Part shown: piece after piece, positions 44,546-53,271 of the stretch
Position numbering within the stretch: the stretch's first letter is position 1
Layout of the letters: each line of letters begins with the position of its first letter
DNA from: Danxiaibacter flavus
GTDB lineage: Bacteria > Bacteroidota > Bacteroidia > Chitinophagales > Chitinophagaceae
Assembly: GCF_041060425.1 (NCBI RefSeq)
Contig: NZ_JAULBC010000001.1
Location: 310,001-374,000, forward strand
Direction: 5' to 3'
DNA length: 64,000 nucleotides
Position numbers and translations under genes: made by a program
The notes under the pieces: model-generated
Told to the model about the DNA's origin: nothing
Seen by the model: only the letters and a program-made list of their open reading frames with translations
Databases searched by the model: none

Positions 44546-45000
44546 ATATCGAAATTACTTAATTTTTTCTTGATTAAAAAGCCGTCTGTAGTTACATTTT
44601 TTTGAAAAGGAACAAACTTATTTTGCTGTTCGCCGTAGATTGTAAATTTAAGTGATAACTCATCCAGATTCAGGCTTATCGCCATTCTGTATAACCTCGT
44701 GCGTTCTTGTGTGCTTCCCTTAAAATAAACCCATCTCTTCGGATAATTACTTAAAAAGATGTCAACAGCGAATGCAACTGTTGAAAGTATCTTATTCCGG
44801 TCTCCGTTGTTGCTTGTATGGATATCATTTATCTGATTATCCTCGTCCACGTCACCAAACGCAAGGTTATAAATATTGGAGACAGCCGTCTCACTAAATT
44901 CTATACGCTTAAATATATATCCATTTTGACCATCGCTTATAAATTCGAACAAACAGTAATCTTCAGATACTTTAATGTTCCGGTAGATCTCATATTTCAT
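44542..45000 (-). CDS. DUF6934-like protein
   Basis: The 152 residues have no signal or membrane segment. Characteristic stretches are FEFISDGQNGYIFKRIEF, YNLAFGDVDEDNQINDIHTSNNGDRNKILSTVAFAV and VYFKGSTQERTRLYRMAI. This matches my memory of DUF6934, a family found almost only in Bacteroidota, often as paired small genes; the function is unknown. The tight overlap with the 54-codon gene resembles toxin-antitoxin geometry, but no toxin motif is seen. Confidence 0.6.
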   Translation of the reverse strand: MKYEIYRNIKVSEDYCLFEFISDGQNGYIFKRIEFSETAVSNIYNLAFGDVDEDNQINDIHTSNNGDRNKILSTVAFAVDIFLSNYPKRWVYFKGSTQERTRLYRMAISLNLDELSLKFTIYGEQQNKFVPFQKNVTTDGFLIKKKLSNFDI

Positions 45001-45356
45001 TTCCTGTACTATTTCCGCCCTATTATGCCAAGGTAGAGAGGGATTCTATAAATGAATAACCGGATAGTACAAATTATTAACGTTGTTTTGGGCTTAGTAA
45101 AAAGTTAAAGAATGAAAAGTTGTGATTTCAAACACGCTGCAATTACGCGCCTTAAAATCATCTTAGTACTGTAGCGATGGACAATTATAATTACAGAGAG
45201 AAAAGGCAGGAAAAGATAAGAGAACCACAGATTTTTAAACTGCACATCATTGTCAATTTTCAAATTTCAATCGTCCATTAATCCAATCGCTTCCTGGCAA
45301 TGTCGAAGCTTTAATCTTTGTGCCCCTTCGCGCCTTAGCGTTTTCGTGACAGGAGC
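45001..45356. other. noncoding gap upstream of the DUF6934-like gene
   Basis: No gene is seen in 356 bases. Near 45,290-45,350 there is a repeat-like block (CTTTGTGCCCCTTCGCGCCT) of the kind seen beside the kbl terminator. Confidence 0.4.
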
Positions 45357-45387
45357 AAAAAAAATCCCGGGAGATTATCCCGGGACC
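45357..45387 (-). terminator. rho-independent terminator of the Lys/Ala-protein gene
   Basis: Two copies of the palindrome TCCCGGGA (45,365-45,372 and 45,378-45,385) form an 8-bp stem with a 5-base loop. On the minus strand it is followed by a run of eight T residues. Confidence 0.85.
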
Positions 45388-45413
45388 TTTAAGTATTTGA
45401 GCTTGTTATAAGC

Positions 45414-45641
45414 TTACTTTTTAGCGGCTTTTTTAGGAGCAGCTTTTTTAGCAGCAGCCTTTTTAGGAGCGGCTTTCTTTACAGCAGCTTTTTTAGGAGC
45501 AGCTTTCTTAGCAGCAGCCTTTTTAGGAGCGGCTTTCTTTACAGCAGCTTTTTTAGGAGCGGCTTTTTTCGCAGCAGCTTTTTTAGGAGCAGCTTTCTTT
45601 GCAGCAGCTTTTTTAGGAGCTGCTTTTTTTGCAGTTGCCAT
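45414..45641 (-). CDS. Lys/Ala/Pro-rich histone H1-like protein
   Basis: The 75 residues consist almost wholly of a decapeptide repeat, KKAAPKKAAA, with every second unit ending in Val, like the C-terminal tails of histone H1 and bacterial Hc1-type DNA-binding proteins. At the DNA level the repeat has a 30-bp unit and 60-bp higher-order period, which invites length variation. The start at 45,641 (MATAKK) or 45,647 (MNMATAKK) cannot be decided. It probably binds nucleic acid by charge. It lies 70 bases downstream of rpmA. Confidence 0.75.
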   Translation of the reverse strand: MATAKKAAPKKAAAKKAAPKKAAAKKAAPKKAAVKKAAPKKAAAKKAAPKKAAVKKAAPKKAAAKKAAPKKAAKK

Positions 45642-45717
45642 GTTCATTTAATTTAATGGTTAGTAAATATTGCATAAAATTAAATGTTTTATGGGAACTG
45701 CCAAATTTTTTTAGGAA

Positions 45718-45984
45718 TTAAGCAGTTACTTCCGCAGGCGTAACAGAAACTACAGTTTTGTTTGCAGTAGTTTTTCTGAATTCTACGATACCATCTGTAA
45801 GTGCAAACAGTGTGTAGTCTCTTCCTACACCAATGTTTTTACCAGGATGATAAACAGTTCCGCGCTGGCGAACGATGATGTTACCAGCTACAGCTGGCTG
45901 ACCACCATATATCTTTACTCCTAAACGTTTACTTTGTGAATCACGGCCGTTTTTTACACTACCTTCACCTTTTTTGTGAGCCAT
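45718..45984 (-). CDS. rpmA: 50S ribosomal protein bL27
   Basis: The 88-residue bL27 begins MAHKKGEGSVKNGRDS, so there is no Firmicutes-type cleaved leader. The family core GGQPAVAGNIIVRQRGT and HPGKNIGVGRDYTLFA is intact. It lies near the peptidyl-transferase centre of the ribosome. It is encoded 44 bases after rplU in the usual rplU-rpmA order. Confidence 0.97.
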   Translation of the reverse strand: MAHKKGEGSVKNGRDSQSKRLGVKIYGGQPAVAGNIIVRQRGTVYHPGKNIGVGRDYTLFALTDGIVEFRKTTANKTVVSVTPAEVTA

Positions 45985-46028
45985 AGTAAATGAGTTTGAA
46001 TGTTAATTACTTTTTTGCTCCGCTCTTA

Positions 46029-46334
46029 CTAAGCGATGCTTTCAATTTTAATTTGAGTGAATTGAGTTCTGTGCCCGTGTTTTTTACGGAAGCCTTTTCT
46101 TCTTTTCATTTTGAATGCGATCACTTTATCATCCTGCACAAATTCATTCAAAACTTCAGCTTTAACTACAGCTTTAACATCAGTTCCAACAGAAAGACTG
46201 CCGTTGTTGTCAACCAGCAATACTTCGCTGAACTCAAGTTTATCTCCACTTTTTGCTTGCAGGTGAGGAACATACAGGCTTTGACCTTCCTGTACTCTAA
46301 ATTGCTGACCTGCGATTTTTACGACTGCGAACAT
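46029..46334 (-). CDS. rplU: 50S ribosomal protein bL21
   Basis: The 101 residues match bL21 from MFAVVKIAGQQFRVQEG to RKGFRKKHGHRTQFTQIKI, which includes the conserved RNA-binding tail. It is the first gene of the rplU-rpmA unit. A -7 element (TACCTTTG) ends 22 bases upstream. Confidence 0.97.
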   Translation of the reverse strand: MFAVVKIAGQQFRVQEGQSLYVPHLQAKSGDKLEFSEVLLVDNNGSLSVGTDVKAVVKAEVLNEFVQDDKVIAFKMKRRKGFRKKHGHRTQFTQIKIESIA

Positions 46335-46356
46335 GGCTTATCCAAAATTAGGACGG

Positions 46357-46389
46357 CAAAGGTAAGGTTTTACAATGGAATAAGGCAAG
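46357..46389 (-). promoter_or_regulatory. promoter of rplU-rpmA
   Basis: The minus strand reads CTTG (46,389-46,386), a 21-base spacer and TACCTTTG (46,364-46,357), ending 22 bases before the rplU ATG. Confidence 0.55.
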
Positions 46390-46653
46390 GATTTTTCAAA
46401 AAAATTGCTCCAAAACACAAAAATACCTGATTCTAATCTTTATCTGATTGAAAGTGAATAGGTTTTTAGCCTTGTCTAAGGGCTATTTTATTCCTTTGTC
46501 ACGGCGCAACAATGAATTGAATATAAGTAAGGCAAATTCGCCATTTTCCGTGATACCCACAAGACAACGTGCTTAAAATTAAGTACTTCGTACTTCAAAG
46601 ATCGTACTTGACGAAGTGAATTTCGTCTTAAGGAGACGGTATTGTATCCACTA
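46390..46653. other. noncoding gap between divergent rplU and GH3 genes
   Basis: No gene is seen. Around 46,580-46,630 repeated GTACTT and GACGAA words form small hairpins such as GACGAA...TTCGTC. They may be a degenerate repeat. Confidence 0.4.
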
Positions 46654-46686
46654 TTGACTTTTTTCCCTTTTATGCGCCTATTTTTG
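46654..46686 (+). promoter_or_regulatory. promoter of the GH3 gene
   Basis: TTG (46,654-46,656), a 22-base spacer and TATTTTTG (46,679-46,686), a full -7 match, end 23 bases before the ATG. Confidence 0.5.
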
Positions 46687-46709
46687 TTATCCCCAATCAA
46701 TACTAGATT

Positions 46710-48206
46710 ATGAATTTAAAATCTTTACTAGCGAAGCCGTTTGCCGGATATATATATAACAGAATAAAGAAGGGGATGGAGACCGCTGTTGCAGACCAGG
46801 AGGTGATTTTTAAGGATTTGATCAAAACAGCAAAAGACACCGAATTCGGAAAAGATCACGGTTTTGAAAATATAAAGACCTATGAGGATTTTAAAAAGCA
46901 GGTTCCCATACGCGACTATGAGCAGATTAAAAGTTACATCACCAAAGTAAAACAGGGCCAGGCAAATATTCTATGGAAGGGAAAGCCCATTTATTTTGCC
47001 AAAACGAGTGGTACCACCAGTGGCGTAAAATATATTCCTATCAGTAAAGAATCAATTTCCAATCACATTGATTCCGCCCGCAATGCATTGCTTTGCTATA
47101 TCGCTGAAAGTGGAAACGCGAATTTTACAGAAGGGAAAATGATCTTTTTAAGTGGATCGCCCGAGCTTGACAGGGTTGGCGGCGTTCCAACCGGCCGCTT
47201 AAGTGGTATCGTAAATCACCATGTTCCGAAATATTTGAGAAGTAACCAGCTTCCTGACTATGAGACCAACTGTATTGAAGATTGGGAAACTAAGCTGGAT
47301 AAAATTGTTCAGGAGACCATTAATGAGGATATGGCGCTGATCAGCGGCATACCACCATGGATGCAAATGTATTTTGACAGACTAACGCAGGTTAGCGGAA
47401 AGAAGATTGCCGACCTGTTCCCCAACTTTTCAGTGATGGTTTATGGCGGTGTAAATTTTGAGCCTTACAGAGCCAAGCTGTTTGATAGCATCGGCAAGAA
47501 AATCGATTCAATCGAAACATTCCCTGCCAGCGAAGGATTCTTTGCCTTCCAGGATTCACAAAATGCAGAGGGATTATTATTAAATACTGATTCCGGTATC
47601 TTTTTCGAGTTTGTGCCCGCTGGTGAGATCTTCAATGAAAATCCGACACGTTTATCATTGAAAGATGTAAAGGTGGGGGAAAACTATGCCCTCATCATCA
47701 ATAACAACGCAGGGCTTTGGGCATACAATATCGGCGACACGGTGAAGTTCGTGAGCACAAAACCTTATCGCCTGGTAGTTACCGGCAGAACCAAGCATTA
47801 TATTTCTGCCTTTGGTGAGCATGTTATTGGCGAAGAGGTAGAGCAGGCTTTAATGAAAGCTGCTAATGAAGACAATGTGAAAATTATTGAGTTTACAGTT
47901 GCGCCGATGGTTCAGCAGGGTGAAGGAAAAAGTTACCATGAATGGTTTATAGAATTTGAGAACGCCCCCTCAGATCTGCAAGGCTTTATAGAAAAGGTAG
48001 ATAATAACCTTCGACAGAAAAACGTTTATTACGACGATTTAATAGCCGGCAATATTCTGCAGAAACTTAAAATAACGCCGATCGTTAAAAATGGATTTAT
48101 TGATTACATGAAATCCATTGGTAAGCTTGGTGGCCAGAATAAGCTTCCACGCTTAAGCAACGACCGGAAGATTGCTGACGCACTGCAACCGTTCGTCAAT
48201 CAATAA
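46710..48206 (+). CDS. GH3-family acyl-acid amido synthetase-like protein
   Basis: The 498-residue protein belongs to the GH3 auxin-responsive family, ANL-superfamily enzymes that adenylate a carboxylic acid and join it to an amine. The ATP-loop segment is AKTSGTTSGVKYIPIS, then MVYGGVNFEPYR and NIGDTVKFVSTKPYRLVVTGR with the hinge. Plant members conjugate auxin or jasmonate to amino acids; bacterial substrates are largely unknown. It is cytosolic. It is a single gene with its own promoter and terminator. Confidence 0.9.
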   Translation: MNLKSLLAKPFAGYIYNRIKKGMETAVADQEVIFKDLIKTAKDTEFGKDHGFENIKTYEDFKKQVPIRDYEQIKSYITKVKQGQANILWKGKPIYFAKTSGTTSGVKYIPISKESISNHIDSARNALLCYIAESGNANFTEGKMIFLSGSPELDRVGGVPTGRLSGIVNHHVPKYLRSNQLPDYETNCIEDWETKLDKIVQETINEDMALISGIPPWMQMYFDRLTQVSGKKIADLFPNFSVMVYGGVNFEPYRAKLFDSIGKKIDSIETFPASEGFFAFQDSQNAEGLLLNTDSGIFFEFVPAGEIFNENPTRLSLKDVKVGENYALIINNNAGLWAYNIGDTVKFVSTKPYRLVVTGRTKHYISAFGEHVIGEEVEQALMKAANEDNVKIIEFTVAPMVQQGEGKSYHEWFIEFENAPSDLQGFIEKVDNNLRQKNVYYDDLIAGNILQKLKITPIVKNGFIDYMKSIGKLGGQNKLPRLSNDRKIADALQPFVNQ

Positions 48207-48230
48207 TAAGAGCCTGTATAATTTTTTATG

Positions 48231-48264
48231 AAAAACACCGGATTGCAAATGCGCCGGTGTTTTT
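48231..48264 (+). terminator. terminator of the GH3 gene
   Basis: Perfect 11-bp arms (48,231-48,241 and 48,254-48,264), with A5 and T run ends and a 12-base loop, start 24 bases after the stop. Confidence 0.85.
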
Positions 48265-48401
48265 TTATGCTGAAATTGTAAAAAGTTTATTTTCATGGAA
48301 TTATCAGGATTTGAAATTTGTTTACTACGGTTCGTAATCAATTTCAAATCGTTATAATTTCAACTGTGCTCCTTACTCTAATCAATAAAAACGAAGAATG
48401 A

Positions 48402-49721
48402 ATGAGAAAAAAAAGCTTTAAGCTCACTGTAGCGCTTTTGTTTACAGCTGCTTTTGTAAATGCACAGAAAGTGCAATACAAAGAGTTTGACCTGGATAAC
48501 GGCCTGCATGTAATTCTGCACCAGGATAAAACAGCGCCAGTTGTAGCAGTTTCGGTTATGTATCATGTGGGGTCTAAAAATGAAGACTCTGCCCGTACCG
48601 GATTTGCGCATTTCTTTGAACATTTATTGTTTGAAGGAACAGACAACATAAAGAGAGGTACGTTTATGAAGATCGTTTCATCAAACGGCGGTCAGAACAA
48701 TGCCAATACAACACAGGACAGAACTTTTTATTATGAAGTGTTTCCTTCTAATCAGCTGGAGCTTGGCCTTTGGCTGGAAAGTGAGCGCATGCTGCATCCG
48801 GTAATAAATGAAGTTGGTGTGAAGACGCAGAATGAAGTTGTAAAAGAAGAAAAAAGACAGCGCCTCGATAATCAGCCTTATGGAAAGTTCGCGTATGAAA
48901 TCTTCAGACGTTTGTTTACGGAGCACCCTTATCGCTGGCAGACTATCGGTTCAATGGAACACCTGGATGCTGCCAGGCTGGACGAGTTCAAAGCATTCTT
49001 TAAAAAGTATTATGTTCCCAACAATGCGGTTTTAAGTATTGCTGGCGACATCGATGTAGACAAAGCAACAACTCTCGCAAAACAATATTTTAGTGCGGTG
49101 CCACGCGGCGCAGATATACAGCAGCCTCATATACAGGAACCGCCGCTTGCTCATGAAATCGTCGACTCAGTTTATGATGCCAACATTCAAATTCCGGCTA
49201 TCATGGCTGCATATCGTACACCGGGAATGAGCACGCATGATTCCAAAGTGCTTGGGTTAATCTCTTCCATTTTATCCAGTGGAGCAAGCTCTAAACTGTA
49301 TAAAAAAATGGTGGATGATAAAAAAGATGCATTGGAAGTGGGCGCGTTAAACTATGCGTTGGAAGATTACGGCGCTTATATCACTTATGCATTACCAAAC
49401 AACAATGCGCCATTAACGCAGTTGTTGCAGGATATTGATGAGGAAGTTGCTTCTCTGCAAGCCAACCTGATCAGCGAATCAGATTACCAGAAAATAATGA
49501 ACCAGTTTGAAAACGGTTATGTAAGCGCTAATAGCAGGGTAATTGGTGTAGCTGAAAACCTGGCAGAGGGATATACCTTCTACAACAAGAACACCAATCA
49601 GATCAATGAAGAGCTGGACCAGGTACATAAAATAACGCGTGAAGAGATAAGAGATGTTGCAAAAAAATATCTCAACAAAGATCAGCGCGTGGTATTGTAT
49701 TACTTACCTGCTAAACAGTAA
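48402..49721 (+). CDS. M16 family zinc protease, catalytic subunit
   Basis: The 439 residues have a signal peptide (about 1-21) and the inverted zinc motif H70-F-F-E73-H74, with the distal Glu in NEVVKEEKRQR. The C-terminal half carries the second M16 fold. Relatives include mitochondrial processing peptidase beta and bacterial M16B proteases that act as heterodimers. The next gene, 33 bases on, encodes the non-catalytic partner. The pair is probably periplasmic and degrades or processes peptides. Confidence 0.93.
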   Translation: MRKKSFKLTVALLFTAAFVNAQKVQYKEFDLDNGLHVILHQDKTAPVVAVSVMYHVGSKNEDSARTGFAHFFEHLLFEGTDNIKRGTFMKIVSSNGGQNNANTTQDRTFYYEVFPSNQLELGLWLESERMLHPVINEVGVKTQNEVVKEEKRQRLDNQPYGKFAYEIFRRLFTEHPYRWQTIGSMEHLDAARLDEFKAFFKKYYVPNNAVLSIAGDIDVDKATTLAKQYFSAVPRGADIQQPHIQEPPLAHEIVDSVYDANIQIPAIMAAYRTPGMSTHDSKVLGLISSILSSGASSKLYKKMVDDKKDALEVGALNYALEDYGAYITYALPNNNAPLTQLLQDIDEEVASLQANLISESDYQKIMNQFENGYVSANSRVIGVAENLAEGYTFYNKNTNQINEELDQVHKITREEIRDVAKKYLNKDQRVVLYYLPAKQ

Positions 49722-49753
49722 TTCCGATCGTAACCTTTAAACTATTTATTATT

Positions 49754-51835
49754 ATGCGAAAAATAACTTTATATATAGCTGCGGCCTTTCTCATTCAGTC
49801 TGTTCAGGCGCAGACAATAGATCGCTCCAAACCGCCAAAAGCAGGTCCGGCACCCGTTATCACAATAGCGGATCCCGTTATTTACAAACTTTCCAACGGC
49901 ATAACTGTTTTGGTAGTTGAGAATCACAAGTTGCCAAAAGTAACAGCTACTTATACTGTTGATGCCGGTCCTATAAAAGAAGGCAGCAAAGCAGGTATTA
50001 TGAATCTGATGGGACAAATGCTGAATGAGGGAACGACCTCTAAAACAAAGGCCCGGTTTGATGAAGCGGTTGATCAGATCGGTGCCGACGTGAGCCTGAA
50101 TTCTTCAGGAGGTTCAGCTTCCGCTTTAACGCGTTATTTTGATCAGGCCTTTCTTTTGATGGCAGATGCTTTGCAACATCCTGCATTTAAAGATGAGTCT
50201 TTCGATAAATTGAAATCTCAATATATCACTGGTCTTAAGGCCAACGAACGCAATGTAAAAGCAATTTCAGCGCGCGCCGGAAATGCTTTGTTGTATGGTC
50301 TGGATCATCCTGCTGGCGAATTTGCTACGGAAGAAGGCGTACAGAAATTGACGTTGGATGATGCCAAACAGTATTATGCAAAATATATTACACCGTCAAG
50401 AGGGTTTCTCACTTTTGTCGGCGACATCAAACCAGAAGCTGCAAAGGCGCTGGCCGAAAAAGGCTTGGATACGTGGAAAGGAGCTGTGCTAACATTGCCT
50501 CAGCTTGCTAACGTAAAAAACGTTGCAGCTACCGAAATTGATTTGGTCGATGTGCCGAATGCAGTTCAATCAGAGATAAACGTTGCCAACCTGGTTAACA
50601 TGCCAATGAGTAGCCCTGATTATTTCGCTACACTGATTGCTAACCAAATTTTGGGTGGAGATTTCAACAGCTATCTTAATATGAACCTTCGCGAAAAACA
50701 CGGCTTTACCTATGGCGCAAGATCGGGTATCAGCGGTGGGCGTTTTCAAACAACATTTACGGCTACCTCATCTGTACGTAATGAAAAAACGGACAGTGCT
50801 GTTGCTGAATTTGTAAAAGAGATCAAACGCATCAGAACAACGCCGGTTTCCGCAGAAGAACTAAGTGCAGTAAAAACATGGTATACCGGCAACTTTGCAT
50901 TAGGCATGGAGAATGCTTCGCGCATTGCCACTTTTGCAACCAATATTTTACTAAACAATCTTCCTAAAGATTTTTACAGAACCTATCTCCAGAAAATAAA
51001 CGCGGTAACTGCGGCAGACGTACAAAAAGCTGCTCAGAAATATTTTACCATCAACAATGCGCGCATCGTTGTAACAGGTAAAGCTTCACAAGTTGGAGAA
51101 GGATTAAAGAAACTTGGATATCCGGTTAATAATTATGATAAATATGCGAAGCCGGTAACTGCAGGCGCTTCATCTAACATTGCAGTTCCTGATGGTAAGA
51201 AAGTAGTGAGTGACTTTTTAACGGCCATTGGTGGCATTGACAATATCAAGGGCATAAAGTCCACAGTAACAAAAGCAACAATGAGTATGCAAGGAATGAA
51301 CCTTGATGTGGAAGAACGCAAAAAAGCGCCAAACAAAACACTAAGGACAATTAGCATGGGTGGCAATGTGGTAAGCAAAGAAGTGTTTGATGGAAACACA
51401 GGCTTCAGATCGCAGGGACCAAATCAAATGCCTTTGACCGATGACGAATTGAAAGAGAAGAAGATTCAACAAAACATCATTGAACAGGTTGACTACGTAA
51501 CTGGCAACAATTATAAACTGGCTACCGGAAAAACCGAAAAAGTTGATGGAAAAGACGCTTATGTAGTTACCGTAACAGTTCCTTCAGGCAAAACCAGGAC
51601 AGAATATTATGATGTAAATACGCATCTGCTGGTAAAATCTGAACAGGCAGTTGAAGTAAATGGCATGAACCTGTTACAAACCGTTGAATTATCAGATTAT
51701 CGCAAGGTAAATGCCGTGATGATGCCCTACAAGATCAATCTGACCATTAAAGTTGGGGAGCAACAGCAGAACATGGAAATGAATGTGACCGATATGCAAA
51801 TGAACACCGAAGTTGCTGATACTGAATTTAAATAG
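49754..51835 (+). CDS. M16 family non-catalytic subunit with C-terminal LolA-like domain
   Basis: The 693 residues have a signal peptide (about 1-19), an M16 pair of domains (about 30-460) in which the zinc motif is replaced by GIMNLMGQMLNEGT, and a retained Arg/Tyr substrate-binding segment (REKHGFTYGARSG), as in MPP-alpha-type partners. Residues about 475-693 add a separate beta-rich domain like outer-membrane lipoprotein-sorting (LolA/LppX) folds (TKATMSMQGMNLDVEERKKAP, TRTEYYDVNTHLLVKSE). It probably pairs with the upstream catalytic subunit. Confidence 0.88.
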   Translation: MRKITLYIAAAFLIQSVQAQTIDRSKPPKAGPAPVITIADPVIYKLSNGITVLVVENHKLPKVTATYTVDAGPIKEGSKAGIMNLMGQMLNEGTTSKTKARFDEAVDQIGADVSLNSSGGSASALTRYFDQAFLLMADALQHPAFKDESFDKLKSQYITGLKANERNVKAISARAGNALLYGLDHPAGEFATEEGVQKLTLDDAKQYYAKYITPSRGFLTFVGDIKPEAAKALAEKGLDTWKGAVLTLPQLANVKNVAATEIDLVDVPNAVQSEINVANLVNMPMSSPDYFATLIANQILGGDFNSYLNMNLREKHGFTYGARSGISGGRFQTTFTATSSVRNEKTDSAVAEFVKEIKRIRTTPVSAEELSAVKTWYTGNFALGMENASRIATFATNILLNNLPKDFYRTYLQKINAVTAADVQKAAQKYFTINNARIVVTGKASQVGEGLKKLGYPVNNYDKYAKPVTAGASSNIAVPDGKKVVSDFLTAIGGIDNIKGIKSTVTKATMSMQGMNLDVEERKKAPNKTLRTISMGGNVVSKEVFDGNTGFRSQGPNQMPLTDDELKEKKIQQNIIEQVDYVTGNNYKLATGKTEKVDGKDAYVVTVTVPSGKTRTEYYDVNTHLLVKSEQAVEVNGMNLLQTVELSDYRKVNAVMMPYKINLTIKVGEQQQNMEMNVTDMQMNTEVADTEFK

Positions 51836-51855
51836 AGGCTAACGCTTTGAAAATG

Positions 51856-51884
51856 AAGACCGTCTTACTAAATAAGACGGTTTT
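51856..51884 (+). terminator. terminator of the M16 operon
   Basis: A 12-bp stem (51,856-51,867 with 51,873-51,884), with a 5-base loop and T run, starts 20 bases after the stop. Confidence 0.85.
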
Positions 51885-51984
51885 TCTTTTCTTTGAGGCA
51901 TCAAATTTGGTAATCAAATAAATCATCTATTCCTTCGTAATAGATTCTATTATCTTTACCAGTCTTATTATAGAAAAAAGTACT

Positions 51985-53139
51985 ATGACAAAGCGTATTG
52001 CAATATTTGGTTCTACTGGTTCAATTGGCACGCAGGCACTGGATGTGATCAGGACAAATCCGGATAAATTTTCGGCCGAAGTTCTTACTGCGCATACCAA
52101 TGAGGAATTGCTGATCCGCCAGGCGCTTGAGTTCCAGCCCAACATAGTAGTGATCGGTGATGAAAGAAAATATCATAAAGTAAAGGAGGCGTTAGCCAAA
52201 ACACATATAAAGGTTTTTGCAGGTGAACAATCGTTAGATGAAGTAGCCGCTATGGATTGTTACGATTTTATGCTGGCCGCGATTGTTGGGTATGCAGGAT
52301 TGAAACCTACGCTCCAGGCGCTGGAAAACGGCAAGGCCATTGGTTTGGCTAATAAGGAAACATTGGTGGTAGCTGGAGATCTGGTGATGCAAAAAGCAAT
52401 GGAAAAGAAAGTGCCGGTTATTCCTGTGGACAGCGAGCATTCCGCGATCTTCCAATGCCTGATTGGTGAGTCGCGCAACAAAATAGAAAAGGTAATTTTA
52501 ACGGCGAGCGGTGGTCCTTTTCTTGGAAAGAAACCAAACTTCCTGGTAAATGTTAAGCGTGATCACGCGCTGCAGCATCCGAACTGGAGTATGGGCGCCA
52601 AAATATCTATTGACTCTGCAACACTGATGAATAAAGGTCTTGAGATGATTGAAGCCCGTTGGTTATTCAATCTTCAACCTGATCAGATCCAGGTGGTTAT
52701 CCATCCGCAAAGCATTATCCACAGTATGGTTCAATTTGAGGATGGCAGTATTAAAGCTCAAATGGGATTGCCGGATATGAAGCTGCCTATTCAGTACGCA
52801 ATGGCTTTTCCGCATCGCATTCCCAATAAATTTCCGCGATACGATTTCAGAAAGCCTGGTACGTTAACCTTTGAAGAGCCAGACATCAGAACGTTCCGTA
52901 ACCTGGTGCTTGCTACTGACGCCTTGTTTAAAGGAGGAAATGTACCCTGCGTGCTAAACGCAGCCAATGAAATCGCTGTTTTTGCTTTCCTGCGCAATCG
53001 TATTGGATTCCTGGACATCACAGAAATGGTGGAAAGAACAATTGATAAAATACCTTTCATTGAAAAGCCAACCCTGGAAGAGTACTTTGAAAGCGATGCA
53101 GAGGCGCGTAATTTCGCCGCTTCACTGATTCAGATGTAA
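51985..53139 (+). CDS. dxr: 1-deoxy-D-xylulose 5-phosphate reductoisomerase
   Basis: Dxr rearranges and reduces DXP to MEP with NADPH, the committed MEP step and target of fosmidomycin. It has 384 residues. The NADPH site is GSTGSIGTQ (9-17), the metal and substrate site VPVDSEHSA, the flexible loop region TASGGPF and NPNWSMGAKISIDSATLMNKGLE in order. rseP follows after 132 bases; dxr-rseP proximity is common in bacteria. A near-match -7 element (TATCTTTA, 51,951) lies upstream. Confidence 0.96.
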   Translation: MTKRIAIFGSTGSIGTQALDVIRTNPDKFSAEVLTAHTNEELLIRQALEFQPNIVVIGDERKYHKVKEALAKTHIKVFAGEQSLDEVAAMDCYDFMLAAIVGYAGLKPTLQALENGKAIGLANKETLVVAGDLVMQKAMEKKVPVIPVDSEHSAIFQCLIGESRNKIEKVILTASGGPFLGKKPNFLVNVKRDHALQHPNWSMGAKISIDSATLMNKGLEMIEARWLFNLQPDQIQVVIHPQSIIHSMVQFEDGSIKAQMGLPDMKLPIQYAMAFPHRIPNKFPRYDFRKPGTLTFEEPDIRTFRNLVLATDALFKGGNVPCVLNAANEIAVFAFLRNRIGFLDITEMVERTIDKIPFIEKPTLEEYFESDAEARNFAASLIQM

Positions 53140-53202
53140 AACATTGTTTTTGCCATTCGTGTAAAACACGCATTTATAAGATTACATTTAGAATACTGTA
53201 GA

Positions 53203-53210
53203 TATATTTG
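53203..53210 (+). promoter_or_regulatory. -7 promoter element of rseP
   Basis: TATATTTG, a full match, lies 61 bases before the rseP ATG. It would allow expression independent of dxr. Confidence 0.45.
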
Positions 53211-53271
53211 AGACCGTTAAACTCAACATTAATTAATAAAACATATCCCTGCGGGGCATAACAAACAAGCA

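Noticed and set aside
45414..45641. Regular 30-bp repeats suggesting CRISPR
   Set aside because: There are no unique spacers; the repeats are continuous and translate to a Lys/Ala protein.
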